Shown here piece by piece: positions 16,546-25,449 of a stretch of 64,000 nucleotides of DNA (position 1 is the first letter of the stretch; each line of letters opens with the position of its first letter). The stretch spans positions 558,001-622,000 of the forward strand of contig JBIIAO010000001.1 of the NCBI GenBank assembly GCA_044239865.1. Direction: 5' to 3'. Below the pieces are notes generated by a model. The model was given only the letters and a program-made list of their open reading frames with translations, was not told the origin of the DNA and did no database searches. A program made the position numbers and the translations under genes. Source of the DNA: CAIZGX01 sp044239865 (GTDB lineage Bacteria; Bacteroidota; Bacteroidia; Flavobacteriales_D; Sanyastnellaceae).

Positions 16546-17034
16546 ATGAAAAACACATTGTTATTATTCACTGCTGTTATGCTTCTAACTTCATGTAAAA
16601 TGGGGAAAGTCCTTAATTCTGTTGAAATAAGCGAACTTCAATTGGAGCATGTGCAGTCGTCGTCTCCAAGCAATGTTTCTTGGGATCCGTTTGGTAGTGG
16701 CTTAGGAGATGTTCAAGTGAAAATTAAAAACATGTCTACTGGACAAACAGTATATTCAAGCGAGGTATACGACGACGCTTCTTCGAAGAATACTTATCGC
16801 TTTAAAAGAAACACGCCGATTTTAATTTCAGATTTAAACGCAGCTTATCGTGTAGATGTATACGATTACGATGACCTAAGTTCAGATGAGTGGATGGGAG
16901 GGTTTGATCTTAATCTTCTAGATTATAAGAAAGACAGTCAGATCGTTTTAAAGAATAACACGAACGCTATGGATGTAACACTTCAATTGAGTTGGAACTA
17001 TGTGAAGAAGCGTTCGCTAAAGGAAAGTAAGTAG
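16546..17034 (+). CDS. Small lipoprotein, possibly C2-like
   Basis: 162 residues from ATG at 16546 (an in-frame TTG nine bases earlier is less likely). The signal peptide ends in lipobox LTSC (Cys17). The mature part is beta-rich, with GDVQVKIKN, YRVDVYDYDDLSSDEWMGG and VTLQLSWNY. The Asp-rich loop DYDDLSSDEWMGG resembles a Ca-binding C2 loop (VxDxDxxxxDExxG), so a C2-type fold is plausible but not certain. It is unnamed and likely in the periplasm or outer membrane. Confidence 0.7.
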   Translation: MKNTLLLFTAVMLLTSCKMGKVLNSVEISELQLEHVQSSSPSNVSWDPFGSGLGDVQVKIKNMSTGQTVYSSEVYDDASSKNTYRFKRNTPILISDLNAAYRVDVYDYDDLSSDEWMGGFDLNLLDYKKDSQIVLKNNTNAMDVTLQLSWNYVKKRSLKESK

Positions 17035-17046
17035 ATTCAATTCAAT

Positions 17047-17448
17047 TTAAAACGTGAAATCAGCAAGAACTTGCTGAAACAATTGCTCTTCTGATTCATC
17101 AACAGATGCAAACAACTCCATGCAGCTGCGAACTTTTTTTGCATCACTGTTGAAAATGAAATATGCATCTTTATGCTCTTGTTTTGAAAAAGCCAAAGTA
17201 GCTTCTCTTAAACGCTGTCCAAGTAGAGGATGATTCAAATATTCCAGAGCTTCTTCTTTACAAGAAATCCCATAAAGTTCAGATTTTGGGCTTTTACCAA
17301 GTCCTTTGGCCTGTGGGAAAATGTACCAAATCCAATGTTCATGTTTACGTCCGGATTTTATTTCTTTTAGTGCAACTAAATAGCCTCTCGTTTCATTCGC
17401 TTGGGCTTCAATGAATCTTTCGATATTATACCTGTCTATTCTTTCCAT
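17047..17448 (-). CDS. DUF1810 family protein
   Basis: 133 residues, close to the usual ~140. Family signatures: RFIEAQ near the start, ALKEIKSGRKHEHWIWYIFPQ, GLGKSPKSELYGI and YLNHPLLGQRLRE. The biochemical function is unknown; the proteins are small, soluble and helical. It lies tail to tail with the lipoprotein gene at 16546 (12-base gap). Confidence 0.9.
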   Translation of the reverse strand: MERIDRYNIERFIEAQANETRGYLVALKEIKSGRKHEHWIWYIFPQAKGLGKSPKSELYGISCKEEALEYLNHPLLGQRLREATLAFSKQEHKDAYFIFNSDAKKVRSCMELFASVDESEEQLFQQVLADFTF

Positions 17449-17506
17449 GATTTTCTCCTTTGTTTTCTATGCTCAGAATGTGAATCTTTTTCAAATGTGA
17501 ATGTAA

Positions 17507-17538
17507 AACAAAACCCTCTCTTTTCAGAAAGGGTTTTG
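17507..17538 (-). terminator. Terminator after the 17551-17979 gene
   Basis: Arms AAAACCCT (17510-17517) and AGGGTTTT (17530-17537) with a 12-base loop. On the minus strand the hairpin is followed by a T-rich stretch and lies 13 bases past the stop codon. Confidence 0.6.
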
Positions 17539-17550
17539 CTGATTGTGTTT

Positions 17551-17979
17551 TTATGCAGCAGTAACATTCCTCCTTACATAAATCTCTTGTGGATAATCAC
17601 TTTGAAAGACAAATTGCGTAACTCCACACAACCAGATTTTTTCTGGAACCGAATCGTATTGATCCGTTAGATCAGTTACGGTATAGTCACCATTTGATAC
17701 GTGAGTCAATTTCAATTCAGCATCAAATTCAGTTGTTGCGTGATTTGAAAAAGTAACATTTACGCGCTCATTGCCGGTGGAAAGAACATCAAGCATAACG
17801 TCAGCTCCCATGACCATTTCTAAATTAGCCCGTGGCCCTTGCCATTCTGGAAGATCGATGTACCAGCGATCTCTTCTAGCTCCGAACATTCCGAGGATAG
17901 GAATGCCGTTCAATAGTGTGGTGTTTTCAATACGATAAAAATCGTAGGTCTTGATTTGGTTTACTGTTTCTGTGTTCAT
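17551..17979 (-). CDS. Conserved-looking hypothetical protein
   Basis: 142 residues from ATG at 17979; the frame extends 12 codons further to another Met at 18015, but the later start follows an A/T-rich leader typical of this genome. I do not recognise the family. The protein is soluble with no signal peptide; it has many aromatic residues (YDFYRIENT, RDRWYIDLPEWQGPR) and an acidic, beta-rich second half (SNGDYTVTDLTDQYD). WYIDLPEW and PEKIWLCGVTQFVF look like structural core strands. It is followed by a good terminator, so it forms its own transcript with an unknown role. Confidence 0.65.
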   Translation of the reverse strand: MNTETVNQIKTYDFYRIENTTLLNGIPILGMFGARRDRWYIDLPEWQGPRANLEMVMGADVMLDVLSTGNERVNVTFSNHATTEFDAELKLTHVSNGDYTVTDLTDQYDSVPEKIWLCGVTQFVFQSDYPQEIYVRRNVTAA

Positions 17980-18326
17980 TGTTAAAAAAATTATTTGTTT
18001 CATTCGCTTGGACAAAGCTCTATCCGGAAGCAGACAAATAATAGTTTTAACAAGCTTGTAATTTTTTCAGACGGAATTACGGAACATTCTGTAAGCCTTG
18101 TTTAATTGGGCAAATCAATTAACTCACCGAATTAAAGTGCAAGAAAAGAATACCTGACAAGGTGTAGAAATTTTGACAGATTTTATGTCGGAAAATGACA
18201 ATATTGCTAAGCAACCAACGTGCCTTGGTCGCGAATATAACTTTTCAAAGTGAATACAATGTTAAATATGAAACTAACAAACCTAATTACAGCTTCTCGT
18301 CTACATTCGCCACAAATAAATCATCC

Positions 18327-18830
18327 ATGTATACCAAAGTTTCAGTTTCTACCATTTATTATTGTTCACTGGAACGAGCTTTCAAAACACCCATGCTTAT
18401 AGATGTTTCAAGAGTTCATACGGGAATGGGCGTTATGCCCGCAATTACACATTCTTCAGATGATGAAGGGTGGGGAGTTCCCGGATCAACGAAGAAAGTC
18501 TATGCCGCCAAATCCATAGCCTCAAAAGCTGGATACGCCTCTATGGACAAGGTTCTTGAGCGTATTGAAAATGAATATTGGAAAATTGAAGTCAGCGATT
18601 TTCAAAGCTGGATGCTAGGCTTTTTCAAATTCGAAGGAGAATGGCGAACTACAGAACTATCGCCAAATACAATTCAAATCGATTACACGTATAGGCAGTA
18701 TTTCAAAATGCCTTTTTTGTATCCACTTAACTGGATGTTCACGAATCTTTTCTGGAAGAAATACATGAAACAAGTTTTGGAGAACATTCGAATCATTGCA
18801 GAAAGCGACGAGCCCATTCCAAATAAATAA
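18327..18830 (+). CDS. SRPBCC-like protein
   Basis: 167 residues from the ATG at 18327. The frame opens earlier (ATG 18195) but those 44 residues lack family character, while MYTKVSVSTIYYCSLERAF is a typical first strand and helix of the START/SRPBCC (Bet v 1-like) ligand-binding fold. Strand patterns GEWRTTELSPNTIQIDYTY and the final helix KKYMKQVLENIRIIAE also fit. Such proteins bind small hydrophobic ligands or act as polyketide cyclase-like enzymes; no ligand can be inferred. It stands alone. Confidence 0.65.
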   Translation: MYTKVSVSTIYYCSLERAFKTPMLIDVSRVHTGMGVMPAITHSSDDEGWGVPGSTKKVYAAKSIASKAGYASMDKVLERIENEYWKIEVSDFQSWMLGFFKFEGEWRTTELSPNTIQIDYTYRQYFKMPFLYPLNWMFTNLFWKKYMKQVLENIRIIAESDEPIPNK

Positions 18831-18881
18831 TTGGCGAGTGATTAGTGAAAATTGAATATCTTTATTCAACCTTAACTAATT

Positions 18882-21227
18882 ATGAAAAAGCCACAAATTC
18901 TCTTCTTGTTTTTTTTGTGCTTGACACTTTCTACCCAGGCACAGAAAAGTCTTTATCAAAATACCAACTTAGGTAGTGGTTCCAAAATAGATTTAACTCT
19001 CGCCGAAGAAGATCTTAATTCGCGCAAAGAAAGAACTGCTGTATATAAATTTCCCGATGGAAGAGTCGTTACCCAAAATTCATTCAGCCCCATTCATTTC
19101 AAAAATGAAAATGGAGAGTGGATGCCAATAACAGGGTCGTTTCAACGAAATGAAAATTCAATTTCTTTCAGTGAGCAACAGCTTCCAATTGTAATCTCTA
19201 ATGATGGATTCATTGAACTTAACTCCAAAAGCTCGGAGTCTGTATCCTACAGACCGAGCTTGTTTCAGAAGAATTTTAACCTAGATAATTTAGTTGGAAA
19301 AGATGGCGTTTTGGAATACAGCACAGATGGTTTCCTTCAAAAAATAGATGTTCGAAACAACGCAGTGAAGTCTTCTCTTTTCATTCAGAATTCTCCAGAG
19401 TGCACAAATGGAGAATACGTGGTGAATGAGGAATTGATTGTTCCGAATGGTTCCAAATTGAATTTCAATTCAGAAAAAGGAAAATGGATAAACAATCGCT
19501 GGAAAGGAAGTGTGGAAATTCTGAACGAGAAGAATGAAGTTGTTTCAACGCTTGGTGGAGCTATTTGCATAGACGCTCAGAATGAATTCTATTTGGCGAG
19601 TTATTCGTTTAGTGCAATTCAGAACAATAAAATACACGTCAAGATTCACATAGAAGAGCAATGGTTGACAGATGTTTCAAGAACTTACCCTGTGGAAATT
19701 GATCCGCTCGTAACAGGTCCAATTTCTGTTTGGAATGGCGGTTATATGCCATCGTGCTTTATGCCGCAATACAATGTGGATAGCATCCAAGTGAATGTTC
19801 CTGCCGGGGTTACGGTGACAGGACTGTTGGTTCAAGCGAGTTATTATGCTGATCCTTTTACAGCGGCATGGATGTCTGATGGATCTATGTATTTCAGCAC
19901 AGAATGCGGACAAACAACTGAATTTACGGTAACAGGGGCCAATGCGAATTTGGCTGGAACAGCGTATCTCATAGACTACGACATGCGCAATCCGTTGATG
20001 TGTTGCTATGTTCCAACATGCGCCGATCAGAATTTTTATTTGCGCATGCACCTTGGAAGAACTTTCATAAACGATGGCTGTAATATCAATTATATCTACT
20101 ACGACCAGTTTTCACTTTGGCCGTTCACGGCCTACATTGAAGGACATACCGTTGAAACATTCGGCAGTGAATGGTCTGTGCCCAGCACTGCTACGTGCAC
20201 GAGCAACTGTGAGGTAACAGGAACGATTCGCATGAAATACGGTGTTCCTCCGTATACCATTACTCACCCTTGGATGACTGGAAGCGTTGTAACGGGAACA
20301 GCTCAACCATGTAACATTGGAAACTCTTCTAAACAATTGCAATTGAGCATTCCGAATTGTCCCGATTACTGCAACACAGATCCGACATTAGACATTCCAA
20401 TCCCGCTGGTGCTGGATGCTTGTGGCGCACAGCTTATAGGAATTACTCCAGCGGTTTTAAATAGAAAACCGGCTCCGGATGTATCCTTCTTACCTGCGAA
20501 CTTAGTCGTATGTAACAACGAGCCCTTTGATGTCACGGTGCAATCTTGCTTACCCAACGCGAACATTACTTGGGCTGGAAATGGACAGGTTGGAAGCGGA
20601 TCTTTCACCTCGCAGTTCTTTGTGTCAGATACTTCGAGTGTTGATGTTTCTTACAGTGCCTTTGCGGAATTGAATGGGTGTTTCTCAGATACGATTCAAT
20701 ATTTGGTGAATGTTCAACCGACCATTGATGCGGGCTATTTAGCTACTCCGAATCCAGTGGTTGTCTATAACGAAGCGCAATTCACCGATGTGTCGAATGC
20801 CTACGTTTCGAATATTGTTGGATCGGCATGGGATTTTGGAGACGGAAATTCAAGTTCGGGATCTTCGGTCGCTCACATGTACAATGTTCCTGGCGTTTAC
20901 AATGTTTGTCTAACAACAACAACAGATGCCAATTGCTCGGTAGAATATTGTCAAGATATTCTTGTTGTCCCCGCCACAATAACTCCCATAAATATTATTA
21001 CTCCAAATGGAGATAATTTCAATGACATACTTGAATTCCAATACTTGGAATTTTACTCCAACAACAAACTGGAAGTGTTCAACCGTTGGGGAACGAAGGT
21101 TTTCGAAGCCTCTCCTTATTTGAATAATTGGAACGCTTCCGAATTATCAGACGGAACTTATTTCTACACACTTCACGTGAATGAAGAACAGCAGATTGAA
21201 AGTGATTTGATGATTAAACGAAACTAA
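18882..21227 (+). CDS. Secreted PKD-domain protein with T9SS type B (gliding-associated) C-terminus
   Basis: 781 residues. The signal peptide ends near residue 20 (LSTQAQ). Residues ~40-290 form a large N-terminal region (FPDGRVVTQNSF, NGEWMPITGS) that ends with VSRTYPVEIDPLV, like the N-terminus of several secreted bacterial repeat proteins. A Cys-rich middle follows. A PKD domain lies near residues 625-705 (WDFGDGNSSSG, HMYNVPGVYNVCLT). The C-terminus is the gliding motility-associated type B sorting domain (NIITPNGDNFNDI, VFNRWGTKVFE, DGTYFYTLHV). Proteins with this tail are exported by T9SS and anchored at the surface. Its partner and ligand are unknown. Confidence 0.88.
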   Translation: MKKPQILFLFFLCLTLSTQAQKSLYQNTNLGSGSKIDLTLAEEDLNSRKERTAVYKFPDGRVVTQNSFSPIHFKNENGEWMPITGSFQRNENSISFSEQQLPIVISNDGFIELNSKSSESVSYRPSLFQKNFNLDNLVGKDGVLEYSTDGFLQKIDVRNNAVKSSLFIQNSPECTNGEYVVNEELIVPNGSKLNFNSEKGKWINNRWKGSVEILNEKNEVVSTLGGAICIDAQNEFYLASYSFSAIQNNKIHVKIHIEEQWLTDVSRTYPVEIDPLVTGPISVWNGGYMPSCFMPQYNVDSIQVNVPAGVTVTGLLVQASYYADPFTAAWMSDGSMYFSTECGQTTEFTVTGANANLAGTAYLIDYDMRNPLMCCYVPTCADQNFYLRMHLGRTFINDGCNINYIYYDQFSLWPFTAYIEGHTVETFGSEWSVPSTATCTSNCEVTGTIRMKYGVPPYTITHPWMTGSVVTGTAQPCNIGNSSKQLQLSIPNCPDYCNTDPTLDIPIPLVLDACGAQLIGITPAVLNRKPAPDVSFLPANLVVCNNEPFDVTVQSCLPNANITWAGNGQVGSGSFTSQFFVSDTSSVDVSYSAFAELNGCFSDTIQYLVNVQPTIDAGYLATPNPVVVYNEAQFTDVSNAYVSNIVGSAWDFGDGNSSSGSSVAHMYNVPGVYNVCLTTTTDANCSVEYCQDILVVPATITPINIITPNGDNFNDILEFQYLEFYSNNKLEVFNRWGTKVFEASPYLNNWNASELSDGTYFYTLHVNEEQQIESDLMIKRN

Positions 21228-21230
21228 TAA

Positions 21231-21280
21231 GAGAAGGTAAGAGAAGGTAAGAGAAGTTAAGAAAAGGTAAGAGAGGGGAA
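21231..21280. repeat. Five 10-bp tandem repeats
   Basis: Units GAGAAGGTAA, GAGAAGGTAA, GAGAAGTTAA, GAAAAGGTAA and GAGAGGGGAA sit in exact 10-base register right after the preceding stop codon and just before a mini-hairpin array. All purines except the T, so the strand is strongly asymmetric. Confidence 0.85.
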
Positions 21281-21287
21281 GATTTAA

Positions 21288-21372
21288 AACGAAGTTCCAA
21301 TTACATAGTGGGAATTATGAAATAGGAATTACGAAGTAGGAATAAATCCGAAGGATTTCCAACAACGCAGTT
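21288..21372. repeat. Mini-hairpin array, GGAAT/CCAAT spacer family
   Basis: Order: AAC-GAA-GTT, CCAAT, TAC-ATA-GTG, GGAAT, TAT-GAA-ATA, GGAAT, TAC-GAA-GTA, GGAAT, AAATCC-GAA-GGATTT, CCAAC, AAC-GCA-GTT. It lies between convergent genes. The last base (21372) is the first base of the TCA that forms the stop codon of the minus-strand MBL gene. Confidence 0.93.
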
Positions 21373-22223
21373 CAGAAAAAGTCTGTAAATTTCCCCGCTT
21401 CTTTTACTCGAACGCCCTTTTCCGTATGCTGCAACGTGCAACACTCATTCACGCTATCGTGCTCGAAGAACAGGACGTAACCGTTGTCTGCAGAGGTGTT
21501 CAGGAAGAGCTCTTTTTCAGACATAGTTAAAAGCGGACGTGTGTCGTAACCCATCACATAGGCGAGGGGAATGTGTCCGACAGATGGAAGAAGATCGGCC
21601 ATGAAGACCACCGTTTTTCCCATGTAAGAAATCTGAGGGAGCATCATGCTGTCGGTATGTCCGTCTACAAATAACACGTCGAACCCAAGCGGAGTAGGCG
21701 ATACGTTGTTCACGCGTTCAATGAAATTCAATTGTCCGCTTTCTTGAATAGGCAGTATATTTTCGGAAAGGAAACTGGCTTTCTCTCGTGGATTCGGCTC
21801 TGTGGCCCACTTCCAGTGATTCGCGTTGCTCCAGAATTTCGCGTTTGGAAATGCAGGTTGAAAATGTTCGCGCGTTGAATTGTATTCAATTGTTCCTCCG
21901 CAATGATCGAAGTGTAAATGCGTGAGCAGTACATCGGTAATGTCGTTTCTATGAAACCCTTTCAGAGCAAGGGATTGATCAATGGTTAAAGTGTCTTGCA
22001 AGTGATAATGCGAAAAGAACTTTTCGCTTTGCTTTCCACCAATACCCGTATCGATAAGCGTTAGTCGGTCGCCGTCTTCCACCAACAAACAACGCATGGC
22101 CCAGGTGCACAGGTTCAGCTCGTCGGCCGGATTGGTCTTTTGCCACAGCTGTTTCGGCACAACGCCGAACATGGCGCCGCCGTCTAACTTGAAAAATCCA
22201 GTGTCTATAACATGTAGTTTCAT
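21372..22223 (-). CDS. MBL-fold metallohydrolase
   Basis: 283 residues. The metallo-beta-lactamase zinc motif LTHLHFDHCGG (HxHxDH) is near residue 120, followed by further ligands in FVDGHTDSMM and a late FFEHDSV. It is a soluble enzyme without a signal peptide. The opening LHVIDTGFFKLDGG and GVVPKQLWQKTNPADE match the quorum-quenching / lactonase-like MBL branch, but the substrate cannot be assigned. It is divergent from purB (62-base gap holding promoters for both). Its stop codon is made from the end of a hairpin array. Confidence 0.88.
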   Translation of the reverse strand: MKLHVIDTGFFKLDGGAMFGVVPKQLWQKTNPADELNLCTWAMRCLLVEDGDRLTLIDTGIGGKQSEKFFSHYHLQDTLTIDQSLALKGFHRNDITDVLLTHLHFDHCGGTIEYNSTREHFQPAFPNAKFWSNANHWKWATEPNPREKASFLSENILPIQESGQLNFIERVNNVSPTPLGFDVLFVDGHTDSMMLPQISYMGKTVVFMADLLPSVGHIPLAYVMGYDTRPLLTMSEKELFLNTSADNGYVLFFEHDSVNECCTLQHTEKGVRVKEAGKFTDFF

Positions 22224-22227
22224 AGTG

Positions 22228-22235
22228 CAAATGTA
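22228..22235 (-). promoter_or_regulatory. Putative -7 element of the MBL gene (near-leaderless)
   Basis: TACATTTG on the minus strand ends 4 bases before the ATG, implying a leaderless or very short leader. Confidence 0.45.
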
Positions 22236-22260
22236 ATAGCGATTTCTCGCTTTCCATTTG

Positions 22261-22268
22261 TACCTTTG
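22261..22268 (+). promoter_or_regulatory. Putative promoter of purB
   Basis: TACCTTTG is a close match to the Bacteroidota -7 TAnnTTTG and lies 17 bases before the ATG. The -33 element is weak (TTTC at 22243-22246). Confidence 0.6.
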
Positions 22269-22285
22269 CCCCTTAGAAATTAAAC

Positions 22286-23650
22286 ATGGACCATTCGTCG
22301 TTATTCAGTATTTCTCCTATCGATGGCAGATATCGCCGTCAGACCGAAGACCTGCAACAATACTTTTCAGAGTTCGCCCTTATCAAATACAGAGTTTGGG
22401 TGGAAGTGGAATACTTCATTGCACTTTGTGAGTTGCCTTTGCCTCAATTGACAAGCGTTTCAAAAGATACGTTTGTTCACCTGCGCGACATCTGCGTGAA
22501 CTTCTCGCAAGACGATGCACAGTGGATTAAGGACAAAGAGAAGATTACGAATCACGATGTGAAGGCCGTTGAGTATTTCATTAAGCATAAAATGGATGAA
22601 ATGCAGTTGGGCGCAGTGAAGGAATTTGTTCACTTTGGCTTGACTTCACAAGATATCAATAACACCGCTATTCCTGCTTCGTTCCGCGATTCTTTGGAGA
22701 ATGTATACATTCCGAAAATAGACGAGGTGATGCATCACTTGGCAGAAAGAAGTAAAGAGTGGAAAGACGTTCCTATGTTGGCACGTACACACGGACAGCC
22801 GGCTTCTCCGACCCGTTTAGGAAAAGAGTTTTTTGTTTTTGTTGAAAGACTTGAAGAGCAGTTACAGCAATTGGAAAACATTCCAGTAGCAGCGAAATTC
22901 GGTGGAGCAACAGGAAACTTCAACGCGCATCATGTGGCTTATCCGGAAGTAGATTGGGTGGATTTCGCGAATGATTTTTTGGGTGAAAAGCTTCGCCTAT
23001 CGCGCTCGCAATACACCACACAAATAGAACACTACGACCACATGGCCGCTTCGTTCGATGGTTTGAAGCGATTGAATACAATCCTTATGGATTTGTCTCG
23101 CGACATCTGGTCGTACATCAGCATGGATTATTTCCGTCAGATTGTGAAAGAAGGCGAAGTAGGTTCTTCAGCCATGCCGCACAAAGTGAATCCAATCGAC
23201 TTCGAAAACGCTGAAGGAAATTTAGGAATAGCGAATGCATTGTTTGAACACTTGGCTGCTAAGCTTCCTGTAAGCCGCTTGCAGCGCGACTTAACCGATA
23301 GCACTGTTCTTCGCAACGTTGGAGTGCCAATGGCGCATACGATGATCGCTTTGAATTCTATTTTGAAAGGATTGGGTAAGTTGAAGTTGAACGAAGCAAA
23401 GATTGCGCTCGATCTTGAAAACAATTGGGCGGTCGTTGCGGAAGGAATTCAAACCGTTCTTCGCAGAGAAGGATACGAAGCACCTTACGAAGCGTTGAAA
23501 AACCTAACGCGCGGAAAAGATCGCATCGAAGAATCTGACATTCACGCATTTATAGATGTGTTAGAAGTATCCGATGCCATTAAATCTGAATTGAAAAAGA
23601 TTCGTCCTGAAAATTATACTGGAATAGACTTAATGTCTGATCACGAATGA
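22286..23650 (+). CDS. purB: Adenylosuccinate lyase
   Basis: 454 residues, the normal length. It removes fumarate from SAICAR and from adenylosuccinate in purine synthesis. The fumarase/aspartase signature SSAMPHKVNPIDFENAEG is near residues 293-310. ARTHGQPASPTRLGKE carries the catalytic His region and HFGLTSQDINNTA the substrate-binding block. It is the long, E. coli-like form. Its stop overlaps the ABC exporter start by 4 bases (ATGA), so the two are translationally coupled; purE lies elsewhere in the window. Confidence 0.97.
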   Translation: MDHSSLFSISPIDGRYRRQTEDLQQYFSEFALIKYRVWVEVEYFIALCELPLPQLTSVSKDTFVHLRDICVNFSQDDAQWIKDKEKITNHDVKAVEYFIKHKMDEMQLGAVKEFVHFGLTSQDINNTAIPASFRDSLENVYIPKIDEVMHHLAERSKEWKDVPMLARTHGQPASPTRLGKEFFVFVERLEEQLQQLENIPVAAKFGGATGNFNAHHVAYPEVDWVDFANDFLGEKLRLSRSQYTTQIEHYDHMAASFDGLKRLNTILMDLSRDIWSYISMDYFRQIVKEGEVGSSAMPHKVNPIDFENAEGNLGIANALFEHLAAKLPVSRLQRDLTDSTVLRNVGVPMAHTMIALNSILKGLGKLKLNEAKIALDLENNWAVVAEGIQTVLRREGYEAPYEALKNLTRGKDRIEESDIHAFIDVLEVSDAIKSELKKIRPENYTGIDLMSDHE

Positions 23651-25446
23651 AGTCATTCCGCGCCATATTCTCATTGCTAGGCGACTACAAAGGGTCGTTG
23701 GTGTGGAATTTTTTCTTCAACATACTCAACGCAATTTTTTCGTTGTTCACGTTCTTAAGCGTTGTTCCGTTTTTGTATGTGTTGTTCGATGTGAATCAAG
23801 GTGGAAGCGCACCGATCTCTCAAGCCAAAGGATTGTGGAGTCAGTTCAAAGATCAGCTGAACGGATCCATACTCGAGCATGGAAAGCCTCATGTTCTTCT
23901 GCTCATGTGCTTGTTCATTGTTGTTCTCGCTTTGCTGAAGAACACCGTGAATTACATTTCGCTCTTGAGTATTGCTAGAATTCGAACAGGAGTGTCTCGT
24001 GATCTTCGTAAGAAGATGTATCAAAAAGTCCTACGACTTCAATTGGCTTTTTTCTCTAATGAAAGAAAAGGCGATTTGATTTCACGCATGACGAACGACT
24101 TGAATGAAATTGAATTCTCGGTCATTGGTGCGTTGGAAGCGTTGCTGAAGTCGCCTGTGATGATTTTCTTTTCACTCATTACATTGGTATTAATGAGTTG
24201 GAAGCTCACGTTGTTTGCGTTCATTTTCCTTCCAGTCAGTGGATATCTGATTGCACGCATTGCGAAGAGTTTGAAGAATGCCGCGAAGCGCAGCAAGTCG
24301 AATCTCGGAGATCTCATTGCATTGCTGGACGAAAGCTTAACAGGCATTCGTGTCATTAAAGTTTTCAATGCGGAAGATCATTTCGAAAAGAAATTCGACG
24401 AGACCAACGAAGGTTATTCTCGCCTCATGCACAAGTTGTACAAGCGCGAGTATTTGGCTTCGCCCATGTCGGAATTTATTTCGCTCATGGTTATCAGCGT
24501 ACTTCTTTACGTTGGAGGAACGATAGTTTTCAGTGGTGAGATCAGTGGCGAATTGCTCATCGGATATTTGGTTGTCTTCTCGCAAATTATTCAACCAGCG
24601 AAGCAATTCAGCGATGCGATATTCAAGGTGAATAAGGGAATGGCAAGTCTGGAGCGCATTCGCGAAGTCTTGAATGCCGAAGAAACCGTTCTAGACAAAT
24701 CAGATGCAGTAGAACTTTCAACATTCAACGAACGCATTTCATTTGAAGGAGTGAGTTTTAAGTATGGTGAAGAAGAAGTGTTGAAGAACATTTCCTTCAA
24801 CATTGAAAAAGGACAGACTGTTGCGTTGGTTGGATCTTCAGGTAGTGGGAAAACCACGTTGGCCATGTTGTTGGCGCGTTTTTATGATCCCATTTCAGGA
24901 AGTATAAATATCGATGGTGTTGCCATAACCCATTTGAAAACAAAGTCGGTTCGTGCGCAGATGGGTATGGTGACGCAAGATGCTTTGTTGTTCAACGACA
25001 CCGTTGCGAACAACATTGTTCTTTCCGAATCGCATACGAATGAAAAGCTTATGGAAGCTGCGCGCGTTTCCAATGCACTTGAATTCATTGATGAATTGGA
25101 GAATAAATTCGAGACGAATATTGGTGACGGTGGAATGCGCTTGTCGGGCGGACAAAGACAACGTTTGTCTATCGCACGCGCAATCTATAAGAATCCTTCT
25201 ATCTTGATTTTAGACGAGGCCACTTCTGCGCTTGATACGCAGAGCGAGAAGTACGTGCAAGATGCCATTTCGAAAATGATGGAGAATCGCACTGCGTTGG
25301 TGATTGCGCACCGATTAAGCACTATTCAGCAAGCCGATTTAATTTTGGTGATGCAAGCTGGAGAAATTGTGCAGCGCGGAACACACAAAGAACTAATTTC
25401 GCAAGAAGGGTTGTACAAGACCCTTGTTGAAATGCAAGAATTATAA
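23647..25446 (+). CDS. ABC exporter (MsbA-like), fused permease and ATPase
   Basis: 599 residues. Six membrane helices in the first ~320 residues (type IV exporter fold), then an ATPase domain: Walker A GSSGSGKTT near 396, Q-loop MVTQDALLF, signature LSGGQRQR near 499, Walker B ILILDEATSALD near 518, H-loop IAHRLS near 555. A half-size homodimeric exporter, most like MsbA/lipid-flippase types in Bacteroidota; substrate not proven. It overlaps purB by 4 bases and is followed after 3 bases by gldF, so the three genes are probably one transcript. Confidence 0.92.
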   Translation: MKSFRAIFSLLGDYKGSLVWNFFFNILNAIFSLFTFLSVVPFLYVLFDVNQGGSAPISQAKGLWSQFKDQLNGSILEHGKPHVLLLMCLFIVVLALLKNTVNYISLLSIARIRTGVSRDLRKKMYQKVLRLQLAFFSNERKGDLISRMTNDLNEIEFSVIGALEALLKSPVMIFFSLITLVLMSWKLTLFAFIFLPVSGYLIARIAKSLKNAAKRSKSNLGDLIALLDESLTGIRVIKVFNAEDHFEKKFDETNEGYSRLMHKLYKREYLASPMSEFISLMVISVLLYVGGTIVFSGEISGELLIGYLVVFSQIIQPAKQFSDAIFKVNKGMASLERIREVLNAEETVLDKSDAVELSTFNERISFEGVSFKYGEEEVLKNISFNIEKGQTVALVGSSGSGKTTLAMLLARFYDPISGSINIDGVAITHLKTKSVRAQMGMVTQDALLFNDTVANNIVLSESHTNEKLMEAARVSNALEFIDELENKFETNIGDGGMRLSGGQRQRLSIARAIYKNPSILILDEATSALDTQSEKYVQDAISKMMENRTALVIAHRLSTIQQADLILVMQAGEIVQRGTHKELISQEGLYKTLVEMQEL

Positions 25447-25449
25447 ACT

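Noticed and set aside
18195..18326. Earlier start of the SRPBCC-like gene
   Set aside because: The 44 extra residues look unlike the family and a good first strand starts at 18327.
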